From Leisingera sp. ANG-M1 (GTDB lineage: Bacteria; Pseudomonadota; Alphaproteobacteria; Rhodobacterales; Rhodobacteraceae): a stretch of 37,182 bases of DNA. Where the stretch lies: the NCBI RefSeq assembly GCF_000813745.1, contig NZ_JWLC01000026.1:1-37182 (forward strand), written 5' to 3'. The notes beneath the pieces are model-generated. The model saw only the letters and a program-made list of their open reading frames with translations, had not been told where the DNA came from and did no database searches. The position numbers and the translations under genes are program-made. Positions 15,173 through 23,386 of this stretch are shown piece by piece (the first letter of the stretch is position 1; every line of letters begins with the position of its first letter).

Positions 15173-18100
15173 CAGCTCGCAGAAGTTCATTGCCCGCAAT
15201 AGGGCGCCGCGTGTTCAGATCGAATACGACGTGGAGCTTTACGGCGCCGAGAAGAAGGTGCAGCTGCCCTTTGTCATGGGGGTGATGAGCGATCTGATGG
15301 GCAAGTCCGAGATCGAGCAGCCCAGCGTTGCCGACCGCAAATTCCTGGAGATCGACGTCGACAACTTCGACGAACGGATGAAGTCGATGGCCCCGCGGGC
15401 TGCTTTTACGGTGCCCAACACGCTGACCGGCGAGGGCAACCTGGCGGTTGACCTGACCTTTGAAAGCATGGCGGATTTCTCGCCCGGCGCTATTGCCGGC
15501 AAGGTAGATGCGCTGCGTCCGCTGCTGGAGGCGCGCACCCAGCTATCGAACCTGATGGCCTATATGGACGGCAAGACCGGGGCGGAGACGCTGATCGAGA
15601 AGATCCTGAACGACCCGTCGCTGCTGCAGGCGGTGTCGGCCCCGGCCGGGGATGCCGGCAGTGCCGCGGCGCTGGAAAGCCTGCGCACTGTTGAGCTTCC
15701 GGAGGAAGAGGCGGATACCACCGGCGATGTTCTGGCTGGGCTGGCGGCACAGGCGCCTGAGGATGCGGCGCCTGAGGATACTTCGGGCGGTGTGCTGGAC
15801 GCTTTGCGCGAGGCCGCGCCCGGGGACCAGCCTGCGGAGGATGCCTCGGCAGGTGTTCTGGAGGGCTTACGGTCGGCGCCCGTGGCGGAGGCGGAGCCGG
15901 AAGATACCTCTGCGGATGTGCTGGCAGACCTGAGCGCTGCGGTCCCGGAGGACACGGAACAGCCGGATGAGGCTGCCGGTGCGCTTGCGTCGCTGACAGC
16001 GGTGGAAGTTGCGGAGACTGTTGAAGAAGACACCTCGGCCTCTGTGCTGGAAGGGCTGGCACAGGCGGATGCGCCTGAGGCAGAGGCGGAAGACACTTCG
16101 GGTGAGGTGCTGGCCGGCCTTGCGGCGCAGGAACCAGCGGAGGAGGACGCCGGGGATGCCTCAGGTGCCGTTCTGGACGGGCTGCGGTCGGCAGAGCCTG
16201 TTGAAGAGGACGTTGAGGACGGGTCTGCAGATGTGCTTGCGGGTCTGAGTTCCGCCGCGCCGGAGGAGTCGGAAGAAGCAGATGCCGCGGGTGAGGCGCT
16301 GGCCTCTCTTGCTGCCGCGGAGGTGCCGGAAACGGAAAAGGAAGACCAGACCGGCTCGGTTCTGGAGGGGCTGGCGCAGGCGGATGTGCCGGAGCCGGCA
16401 GAGAGGGATACTTCCAGCGAGGTGCTAGCGGGCCTGGCTGCGCAGGAGGTTCTTGAGACGGAAGACGGCGGCGCTGCCGAAGCTGCCCTTGATAGCCTGT
16501 CGGCTGTTGAGGTGCAGGAAGCTGAAGCGGAGGATCACTCCGGGGTGCTGGATGCGCTGGCAGAGACCGAAGTGGCGGAGGCGGAAGACACCGCAGCGGC
16601 GGAGGCTTTGGAAAGCCTGGCTGCAGTGGAGATTGAGGAGCAGGCGGAAGAGGATCATTCCGGCGTTTTGGATGGGCTGGCAGAGCAGGCACCTGAAGAA
16701 GACGCGGAAGAGGATGCTGCGGGGGCGGCCCTGGAGAGCCTTGCAGCCGCCGAAGTGCCGGAGGCTGAAGAGGGAGAGGATCACGCCTCGGTCCTGGACG
16801 GGCTGGCCGAGGTCGAGGTTGCGGAAGAGGACGATGGAGCCGCCGAGGCCGCGCTGGAGAGTCTGGCGGCAGCTGAAGTGGAGGAGCCGGAGGCGGCAGA
16901 TCACTCTGGTATTCTGGACGGTCTGGCGGACCAGGCGCCGGAAGACGATGCCGGGGATGACACCGCTGGCGCGGCCTTGGAGAGTCTGGCGGCCGCTGAG
17001 GTGGAAGAGGCGGCTGAAGAGGATCACTCGGATATTCTGGAAGGCCTAGCAGATCTGGACCTGGACGGGGATGCAGCCGAAGAGGAGGATGTCTCCGGTG
17101 TTCTGAGCGGGCTGGCGGATGCGGAGCCTGCGGAAGAGGACGAAGACACAGCCGCTGCGCTTGAGAGTCTGGCGGATGCCGCAGTGGAAGACGCGGCTGA
17201 GGAAGACAGCCTGGACGATGTCCTGGGCGGGCTTCTCGACGAGGCACCGGAAGAGGAAGATGCCGTCACCGGCGCGGAGGAAGCACTGGAAAGCCTGGCT
17301 TCGGTGGAGATTGAGGATGCGGCAGATGACGGCTCGGACGATGTCCTCGAAGGGTTGCTGGAGGGGAGTCTGGAGGAAGAAGAAGACGCTGGTGAGGACC
17401 TGACAGCAGTTTTGGATAGCCTTGAGGCGCCTGAAGAAGAGGATGATTCGGATGCCTCTGACGGGATTCTCGCCGGGCTTGCAGAGGAGGAGCCCGAAGG
17501 GGATGCAGAAGAGGGTAGCGATCTTGACTCGATCCTTGGTGGTCTGGATGCGGTTGAAGAGGACGGCGAAAGCGATGATCTGAGCGCTGCGCTGGATACG
17601 CTGGTCGCGTCGGCTGAGGAGGAAGAGGACGACAGTGGTTTGGACGGCCTGCTGGCGGACCTTGGCAATGGTGATCCGGTAGACGCAGAGGAAGATGAGG
17701 CCGAAGCAGAAGAACCTGGAGCGGAGACAGGCCTGGACGATTTGCTGGCCAGCGGCGAGGGTGCGGAAGACGCGGATGATCTTGATGCTCTCCTTGGGGA
17801 TTTGGACGAGGCGGACGCCGGGAATGACTTAGATGCGTTGCTGAGCGAGCCGGTACGCGAGGCGGCAGACAGTGATAGCGGTCTGGACGATCTGCTGGGC
17901 GAGCTGGACAGTGATGAGGATGAAGCGGCGGCCGCTGAAGCTGCTGAGGAAGACAGCGGGGATGATCTGGACGCTTTGCTTGGCGGGTTGGAAGAGGATG
18001 ACAACGCCGGCGATGCGGATGGGGACGATTTGGACAGCCTTTTGGGCGGACTGGATGACGAGGAAGCTGGCGGAGATGAAGACGCCAGCCTGGATGAGCT

Positions 18101-20264
18101 GCTGGGCGACCTGGGCAGCGATGAGGATGCCAGCGATCTGGACGACCTGCTGACCGGGCTTGGCGAGGAAGCGGAGGCCGAGGAAGCGGCGGATGCGGAG
18201 GGGGCCGAAGATGACCTCGATGCGCTGCTGGGCGGTCTGGGGGACGCGGACTCGGATCTGGACGATCTGATGGGCGATGACAGCGGCGACCTCGACCTGG
18301 ACGATCTGCTTGGCGATTTGGGCAGTGAAGACGAGGAGGCCGCCGGCGATGCTGGCGGCGACGATCTGGATGCGTTGCTTGGCGATCTGGACAGCGCTGA
18401 AGAAGACACTGGCGATCTGGATGCTTTGCTGGGGGATCTGGACGACGGCAGCGAAGAACCCGCGGCGGCTGAGGCGGCCGGAGCAGGGGGCTCGGAGGAG
18501 CCGGAGTTTGCCTATGGCACCATGAGCGCTGACCGGCCCGAGCCGCAAAAGCTGGAGCGCAAACGGTTCCGGCTGGCGGTGCTGGGGGATTTCTCTGGCC
18601 GCGCGGCCAAGGGGCAGCTGGAGACCGGCGATGAGCTGGCGGCACGCAAGGCGATCCTGCTGGATCCGGACACGGTCGAGGATGTTATCGAGAGCTTTGC
18701 CAGCGAGCTGGTGCTGCCGATCGGCAAGGACGGCGCCGGGATTGCAGTGAAGCTGGAGGATCTGGACGGGCTGCACCCGGATGAGCTCTATGAAAACGTT
18801 GAGTTGTTTTCCGAGCTGGTGGGCCTGCGCAAGCAGCTGCAGAGCGGGGCGACGGCGGATCATGCGGCAAATACCCTGAAGGCCTGGGCAGAGAAATTTG
18901 GCACCAAGGCGCGGGCGCCCAAGCGGACCTCGGCCGGGAACTCGGTGCCGGCCGATAGGCGGCTGAGCGCATTTCAGCAGCTGATCGGCGATACTGGAAA
19001 TACGCTGCGCGAGGCCTCGCCGGTGGACGACTTGCTGGCGCGGGTTGTGGGGCCGCATATCCGGGCGCTGCCGGATCCGGATGTGGCGGCGATGCAGAAG
19101 GCGGTGGATGAGGCGCTGGCGGATGCGATGCGGCTGGTGCTGCATCATCCGGAGTTCCAGTCGGTGGAGGCGCAGTGGCGCTCGCTGGATCTGATGGCGC
19201 GCTCGATCGAGGCGGACGATACGCTGGATGTGATGCTCTATGACATCTCGGCAGAGGAGCTGGCCGCAGATCTGGCAGCGGAGGAGGACCTGTCTAAGAC
19301 CGGTTTTGTGCGGCTGCTAACCGAGGAGCCGCTGGATGAGGAAAACGGCCGCGGTGGCTATTCGGCCTTGATCGGCATGTATCAGTTCGAGGAAACCCCG
19401 CCGCATGCTGAACTGCTGGGCCGCATCGCCCGGGTAGCGGCGCATGTGGATGCGCCTTTCTTCGCATCGATTTCGCCGGAGTTCCTGAAGACACCCAAGC
19501 CCGAGCGGGCCAAGCTGGTGGCCGAGGCCTGGGACACGCTGCAGGGCATGGCCGAGGCAGGGCATCTGGGGCTGGTCAGCCCGCGCTTCCTGCTGCGCCG
19601 ACCCTATGGCGAGAAAACAGAGCCCTGCTATGAATTTGATTTCGAGGAGTTCACCGAGAGTGAGGGGTTGCGCGGTATGCTCTGGGCCAACCCGGTGGTG
19701 CTGGTGGCGATCCTCTTGGGGCGGTCGTTCTCGGAGAACGGGCCGTCGCTGCAGCTGGGCAAAATCATGTCTTTGGGCGAAATGCCCTATCATTATGTGA
19801 ACGACAAATTCGGCGACCAGGTGGCGCTGCCCTGCACAGAGCGCAATATCGATCTGGACAAGATCGCGCTGGCGCAGGAGCGCGGCTTTATGGCGGTGAG
19901 CGCAGTTAAGGGGCGCGACGAGGTGCGGCTCACGTCCTTCAACTCGTTGAAGGGCAGTGAAATTCTCGGACCCTGGACCGGCCTGCCGGCACCCGAGCCC
20001 TCGCCGCCGGATCCGCGCGGGCTGCCGAAGCCCAAGCCGCCTGCAGGCGGTGAGGAAGATGATGACTTAGATTTGGATTTGGGCGGAGATGATGACGATG
20101 ATCTCGGCCTGGATGATCTTGATCTTGGAGGCGATGATGGTGATGACGGGGGCCTCGACGATCTGGATGACCTTTTGTCGTCGTTTGGGGATGACGACGA
20201 TGATGACGACGACGGCGATGACGAAATGGATGCGGAGCTCGCCGCGCTTTTGGATGATTTATGA
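15165..20264 (+). CDS. giant sheath-like fusion: TssB - acidic repeats - TssB'-TssC' - Asp-rich tail
   Basis: This 1699-residue protein has four parts. Residues 1-157 are a near copy of the TssB encoded at 3363. Residues about 168-1107 are some 45 acidic repeats. Residues about 1128-1230 are a second, divergent TssB-like domain (FRLAVLGDFSGRAA, LHPDELYENVELFSELVGLRKQL). Residues about 1285-1605 resemble TssC (HHPEFQSVEAQWRSLDLM, FLLRRPYGEKTEPCYEFDF). The end (about 1625-1699) is Asp/Gly/Leu-rich. The TssC-like part stops before the FFLRPHYQLEGLSVSL strand present in real TssC, so it may not join a sheath in the normal way. Compact TssB-TssC-like fusions are known among sheath-domain proteins; the extra N-terminal TssB and the repeat spacer are what stand out here. 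It probably caps, measures or regulates the sheath from the cytoplasm. The reading frame is unbroken and is coupled to the channel gene. Confidence 0.93.
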   Translation: MADSSQKFIARNRAPRVQIEYDVELYGAEKKVQLPFVMGVMSDLMGKSEIEQPSVADRKFLEIDVDNFDERMKSMAPRAAFTVPNTLTGEGNLAVDLTFESMADFSPGAIAGKVDALRPLLEARTQLSNLMAYMDGKTGAETLIEKILNDPSLLQAVSAPAGDAGSAAALESLRTVELPEEEADTTGDVLAGLAAQAPEDAAPEDTSGGVLDALREAAPGDQPAEDASAGVLEGLRSAPVAEAEPEDTSADVLADLSAAVPEDTEQPDEAAGALASLTAVEVAETVEEDTSASVLEGLAQADAPEAEAEDTSGEVLAGLAAQEPAEEDAGDASGAVLDGLRSAEPVEEDVEDGSADVLAGLSSAAPEESEEADAAGEALASLAAAEVPETEKEDQTGSVLEGLAQADVPEPAERDTSSEVLAGLAAQEVLETEDGGAAEAALDSLSAVEVQEAEAEDHSGVLDALAETEVAEAEDTAAAEALESLAAVEIEEQAEEDHSGVLDGLAEQAPEEDAEEDAAGAALESLAAAEVPEAEEGEDHASVLDGLAEVEVAEEDDGAAEAALESLAAAEVEEPEAADHSGILDGLADQAPEDDAGDDTAGAALESLAAAEVEEAAEEDHSDILEGLADLDLDGDAAEEEDVSGVLSGLADAEPAEEDEDTAAALESLADAAVEDAAEEDSLDDVLGGLLDEAPEEEDAVTGAEEALESLASVEIEDAADDGSDDVLEGLLEGSLEEEEDAGEDLTAVLDSLEAPEEEDDSDASDGILAGLAEEEPEGDAEEGSDLDSILGGLDAVEEDGESDDLSAALDTLVASAEEEEDDSGLDGLLADLGNGDPVDAEEDEAEAEEPGAETGLDDLLASGEGAEDADDLDALLGDLDEADAGNDLDALLSEPVREAADSDSGLDDLLGELDSDEDEAAAAEAAEEDSGDDLDALLGGLEEDDNAGDADGDDLDSLLGGLDDEEAGGDEDASLDELLGDLGSDEDASDLDDLLTGLGEEAEAEEAADAEGAEDDLDALLGGLGDADSDLDDLMGDDSGDLDLDDLLGDLGSEDEEAAGDAGGDDLDALLGDLDSAEEDTGDLDALLGDLDDGSEEPAAAEAAGAGGSEEPEFAYGTMSADRPEPQKLERKRFRLAVLGDFSGRAAKGQLETGDELAARKAILLDPDTVEDVIESFASELVLPIGKDGAGIAVKLEDLDGLHPDELYENVELFSELVGLRKQLQSGATADHAANTLKAWAEKFGTKARAPKRTSAGNSVPADRRLSAFQQLIGDTGNTLREASPVDDLLARVVGPHIRALPDPDVAAMQKAVDEALADAMRLVLHHPEFQSVEAQWRSLDLMARSIEADDTLDVMLYDISAEELAADLAAEEDLSKTGFVRLLTEEPLDEENGRGGYSALIGMYQFEETPPHAELLGRIARVAAHVDAPFFASISPEFLKTPKPERAKLVAEAWDTLQGMAEAGHLGLVSPRFLLRRPYGEKTEPCYEFDFEEFTESEGLRGMLWANPVVLVAILLGRSFSENGPSLQLGKIMSLGEMPYHYVNDKFGDQVALPCTERNIDLDKIALAQERGFMAVSAVKGRDEVRLTSFNSLKGSEILGPWTGLPAPEPSPPDPRGLPKPKPPAGGEEDDDLDLDLGGDDDDDLGLDDLDLGGDDGDDGGLDDLDDLLSSFGDDDDDDDDGDDEMDAELAALLDDL
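15667..18485 (+). repeat. about 45 acidic protein repeats, 63-base unit with 315-base higher-order copies
   Basis: The first part is built of 21-residue units (63 bases) of the form D-x-S-x-x-V-L-x-G-L-A followed by an acidic stretch. Units recur in blocks of five (105 residues, 315 bases) early on. They then alternate as two-unit pairs (AALESLAAAEV next to DHSGVLDGLA), and finally change to shorter units centred on LDxLLGxL (LDALLGDL, LDSLLGGL, LDELLGDL). Spacing between cores varies from 13 to 31 residues. The nested periods point to growth by unequal crossover or slippage. The encoded segment is almost wholly Asp, Glu, Ala, Gly, Leu, Val and Ser. Confidence 0.93.
20056..20261 (+). repeat. 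Asp-rich low-complexity tail coding region
   Basis: The last 70 or so codons of the fusion gene are dominated by GAT/GAC (Asp) with interspersed DLDLG, LDDLDLGG and LDDLDDLLSS units, then a run of eight Asp. The tail repeats the LDDLL core seen in the internal repeat array, so it looks like a second, degenerate piece of the same array moved to the C terminus. Confidence 0.85.
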
Positions 20265-20328
20265 TGCGAATGTTTGAGAACACTGCCGGTGATTTCCGGC
20301 CCGGTTCCCTTCGCGGAAAGGAGGAGCC

Positions 20329-22440
20329 ATGGTTGTAAGCAAGGGCCATGAAAACGACCTCGCCTGGATGTCGGGGACATATTCCACCGACGGCCTGATG
20401 ATGAGCCGGGCGATTGTGCGCGAGGGGCTGAGCAAGCTCACAGAAACCACAATCGAATTTGCGGCGACCAAGAAGCAGCCCAAGCTGGAGGATCTGGTCG
20501 GCAAGCAGATGAATGTGCACGTGATGCGCCAGAAGACGGAGCATCAGTTCAATGGCATGTGTGTTTCGGTCGAGTATCTGGGCTTCCGCAACGGCTATGA
20601 AATGTATGTAGCCGAAGTGCGCCCCTGGTTCTGGATGCTGACGCGGACCGCCGATTTGCGGGTGTTTCAGGACAAGACCACGGTGGAGATCATCAAGCAG
20701 CTGTTCGGGGAATACGGATTCAGCGATTTCTCGGACAAGCTGAGTGATTCCTATGAGAAGCGGGAGTATTGCCTGCAGTACCGCGAAAGCGACTATGCCT
20801 TCTTGTGCCGGCTGATGGAGGAAGAGGGTATTTACTTCTACTTCGACAGCGTTGCTGGCGACACCGCAATTGAAAAGCTGGTGCTGTGCGATGGTGTCGG
20901 CGGCCATACCCCGATCAAAGGCGGGGCGGATGTCGAGTTCCACTCGCGCGACGACAGCGACCGGCGGCGCGAGGAGCATATCTCGGAATGGGCCAAGGAT
21001 GAGCGGATCACCCGGGGCAAGGTCACGCTGAATGACTTTGATTTCCTGACGCCCTCGGCAGACCTGAAAGCGACGTCTTCGATTCAGAAGGGCAAGCATT
21101 CCTTCAAGGATTACGAAGTCTACGATTACCAGGGCCACTACCGGAAGAACTCGGGCCTGGGAACCAAGCTTGCCCGGGTGCAGATGGAAGCGGAAGCGAT
21201 CAAGCATATTGCCTGGCGCGGGGCCTCCAGCGTGCCGACGCTGGTGACCGGCACGACCTTCACCATGAAGAAGCACCCGGTGGCCGAGAACAACAAGGAA
21301 TACCTGGTCATCAATGCTGAGCACCACGTCAAAGTGGCGTGGGATTATGGCGAGCGGGAAAGCCAGAAAGCCAAACAGACCGCGGCCAAGGGCGCGATGC
21401 GGCGGGATATCAAGGCGAAGAACATGGATGTGCCCGAGGAGATGGAGCACGATGTCTACGCGTCGACCTTCTCGGCCATTCTGAAGGCGGATCAGTACCG
21501 GGCGCCGCTGGTGACCCCCTGGCCGGAAGTGCAGGGGCTGCAGACTGCCACCGTGGTCGGCAAGAGCGGCGAGGAGATCTGGACCGACGAGCACGGCCGG
21601 ATCAAGATCCAGTTCCATTGGGACCGGGAGGGCAAGAAAAACGAGACCTCGTCCTGCTTTGTGCGTGTAGTGACGCCCTGGTCCGGCAAGAACTGGGGTA
21701 TGGTGGCCATTCCGCGGATGGGCCAGGAGGTGGTCATTCAGTTCGAGGACGGCAATCCGGACCGCCCGATCTGCACCGGCATGCTTTACAATGCTGAAAC
21801 GATGCCGCCTTATACCTACCCCGACGATCAGACCCAGCTGGGGATCAAGACCAACTCCTCAAAAGGCGGCGGCGGCTACAACGAGCTGATGTTCGACGAT
21901 AAAAAAGACAGCGAACTGATGCGGGTGCAGGCCGAGAAGGATCACCAGATGCTGGTCAAGGACCGCTCGACGGTGACTGTCGGCATGGATGCACCGGACC
22001 CTGAAGTCACTTCGGCGGATGAAAAGAGCTATGTCTTCACGGTGCAGCAGCACATGACTGAGACCGTGCACCAGGGCGACCGCACCGAAGTGGTGGAGAC
22101 CGGCGACAAGTCGGAGAACATCCAGACCGGCAATATGACCCTGGACGTGGATACCGGCAACCTGACCGAAACCATTGCGCAGGGCAACCACACGGAGACT
22201 GTGTCACTGGGCAATCTCACCGTGGATGTCACCGCGGGCAAGATCGCCATGAGCGCCGGCCAGGAGATCAAGCTGACCGTGGGCGCCTCCTCGGTCAAGA
22301 TCGACAACTCGGGTGTGACCATCAAGGGGCCGATGATCAAGATCGAAGGCACTGGCATGGTTGAGGCCAAAGCGCCGATGACCACCGTCAAAGGCGACGC
22401 GATGCTGACCCTGAAGGGCGGCCTCACGATGATCAACTAG
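20329..22440 (+). CDS. vgrG: T6SS spike protein VgrG (TssI)
   Basis: The 703-residue trimeric spike has the gp27-like N-terminal part (IVREGLSKLTETTIEF, GFRNGYEMYVAEVRPWFWML, YCLQYRESDYAFLCRLMEEEGIYFYF). The gp5-like OB fold is at about 385-490 (DEHGRIKIQFHWDREGK, CFVRVVTPWSG, IPRMGQEVVIQFEDGNPDRP). A C-terminal beta-helix needle is made of short repeating strands (GNMTLDV, GNLTETI, GNHTETV, GNLTVDV). It stops soon after the needle, so there is no fused toxin domain. The AAGGAGG ribosome binding site is the strongest in the locus. The genes that follow, an accessory protein and PAAR, fit a spike-loading cassette. Confidence 0.97.
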   Translation: MVVSKGHENDLAWMSGTYSTDGLMMSRAIVREGLSKLTETTIEFAATKKQPKLEDLVGKQMNVHVMRQKTEHQFNGMCVSVEYLGFRNGYEMYVAEVRPWFWMLTRTADLRVFQDKTTVEIIKQLFGEYGFSDFSDKLSDSYEKREYCLQYRESDYAFLCRLMEEEGIYFYFDSVAGDTAIEKLVLCDGVGGHTPIKGGADVEFHSRDDSDRRREEHISEWAKDERITRGKVTLNDFDFLTPSADLKATSSIQKGKHSFKDYEVYDYQGHYRKNSGLGTKLARVQMEAEAIKHIAWRGASSVPTLVTGTTFTMKKHPVAENNKEYLVINAEHHVKVAWDYGERESQKAKQTAAKGAMRRDIKAKNMDVPEEMEHDVYASTFSAILKADQYRAPLVTPWPEVQGLQTATVVGKSGEEIWTDEHGRIKIQFHWDREGKKNETSSCFVRVVTPWSGKNWGMVAIPRMGQEVVIQFEDGNPDRPICTGMLYNAETMPPYTYPDDQTQLGIKTNSSKGGGGYNELMFDDKKDSELMRVQAEKDHQMLVKDRSTVTVGMDAPDPEVTSADEKSYVFTVQQHMTETVHQGDRTEVVETGDKSENIQTGNMTLDVDTGNLTETIAQGNHTETVSLGNLTVDVTAGKIAMSAGQEIKLTVGASSVKIDNSGVTIKGPMIKIEGTGMVEAKAPMTTVKGDAMLTLKGGLTMIN

Positions 22441-22447
22441 GTGGTGC

Positions 22448-23059
22448 ATGATGTCGGCAAGATTTGAAAAGCTGGTGAAAATGCCTGCCGATCCGGTAGC
22501 CAAGCTGCTGTCGCGGGCAAATGTCATCCTGAAGACACCGCTGGAGGCGCCGCCCACGGCGCAGGCCGGCGTGGTGCTGGAGGAACTCGACCGCAAGGGC
22601 GCCCTGGTTGATCTGTTGCGGACGCTGGCAGTTTTGCTGCCTGCGCGGGAGCGGGTGTGGTGGGCCTGCCTGGCGGCACGCGACTATATCGGGCCGCGCT
22701 CGGACAAGGACCCGGCCTCGCTGACGGCGTCGGAGGCCTGGGTGTTTGAGCCCACCGAGGAAAACCGCGACAAGGCGCGGATCACCCTGGACCATGCCTA
22801 TGTGGATGATGACACGGTGAATTGCGCGCTGGCGGTGCTCTATGCGGCCGGAACGCTCGGACCCGGAGAATTGAATCAATATCCTGCCCCGGCGGGGGCA
22901 TCGGAGGCGGCGGCCTTTGCCATGAATATGGTGGCCTTGGGTCAATTGTCTGATAAGTTTGAAGAACACGGCGGCGTTCTGGTTGAACGGGCGCTGGATA
23001 TTGCCCGCGGGGGCAAGGGACAAGTCATCGAAGTCCCGCTCCACGCAGCGCAGGAATAA
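22448..23059 (+). CDS. helical T6SS accessory protein between vgrG and PAAR
   Basis: This 203-residue protein has no signal peptide or membrane segment and looks mostly helical, with a central WWACLAARDY segment and a second helical block at AAAFAMNMVALGQL. It resembles proteins I associate with the DUF6931 group found beside PAAR genes, but I am not certain of that assignment. Position in T6SS loci often predicts function: a gene wedged between vgrG and PAAR is frequently an adaptor or chaperone that loads a tip or effector. Here it lies 7 bases after vgrG and 16 bases before PAAR. The start could be the ATG at 22448 or the one directly after. It lacks the features of DUF4123 or DUF1795 adaptors as far as I can see. 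Confidence 0.85.
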   Translation: MMSARFEKLVKMPADPVAKLLSRANVILKTPLEAPPTAQAGVVLEELDRKGALVDLLRTLAVLLPARERVWWACLAARDYIGPRSDKDPASLTASEAWVFEPTEENRDKARITLDHAYVDDDTVNCALAVLYAAGTLGPGELNQYPAPAGASEAAAFAMNMVALGQLSDKFEEHGGVLVERALDIARGGKGQVIEVPLHAAQE

Positions 23060-23075
23060 AGGGAGGATGTAAGTT

Positions 23076-23378
23076 ATGGGAATGCCACAGGCCCGGGTAA
23101 CGGATCTGCATGCCTGCATGCTGCCCTCCACACCGCCGCCGCCGGTGCTTCCGGTTCCGACACCGATCCTGCCGCCCTGTGCGGTGACCGTTCTGGTCGG
23201 CAAGCTGCCGGCCGCGCGGCTGGGGGACATGTGCACCGCCGCGCCCTCGCCGCATCCGATCATCAAAGGCTCGGCAACGGTTCTGATCAACAACATGCCG
23301 GCCGCGCGGATACTCGACAACACAGCCTGCGGCGGCATGGTCGTCAAAGGCGAATTCACTGTGCTGGTGGGAGGATAA
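23076..23378 (+). CDS. PAAR-domain spike tip protein
   Basis: The 100-residue protein is a single PAAR domain with the usual repeats of Pro-Ala-Ala-Arg type (KLPAARLGDMCTAAP, NNMPAARILDNTACGG) and a proline-rich loop (PSTPPPPVLPVPTPILPP). His and Cys residues (LHACM, MCTAA, HPIIKG, TACGG) fit the zinc site at the cone tip. PAAR proteins sharpen the VgrG trimer and often carry effector domains, but this one ends right after the fold. It therefore carries no fused toxin. Confidence 0.95.
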   Translation: MGMPQARVTDLHACMLPSTPPPPVLPVPTPILPPCAVTVLVGKLPAARLGDMCTAAPSPHPIIKGSATVLINNMPAARILDNTACGGMVVKGEFTVLVGG

Positions 23379-23386
23379 ACCCAGGC

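Noticed and set aside
17040-17110. An EF-hand-like calcium loop (DLDLDGD followed by acidic residues) in one repeat of the giant fusion
   Set aside because: Only one copy fits the spacing, the hydrophobic position 8 is Ala, and no flanking EF helices are evident. With so much Asp and Gly, one chance match is expected, so I do not claim EF-hands. General cation binding by the acidic region remains possible.
15667-18485. CRISPR array
   Set aside because: The repeats are translated in one continuous frame, have no unrelated spacers and no cas genes lie nearby.
15490-18645. Long open frames on the minus strand (up to 585 codons) across the acidic repeats
   Set aside because: Their translations are low-complexity Pro/Arg/Ser strings, which is what the complement of GAx/GCx/CTG-rich repeats must give. 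They have no ribosome binding site and lie wholly inside a real gene.
20329-22440. VgrG with a C-terminal effector domain
   Set aside because: The chain ends soon after the beta-helix needle and the total of 703 residues is normal for a structural VgrG.
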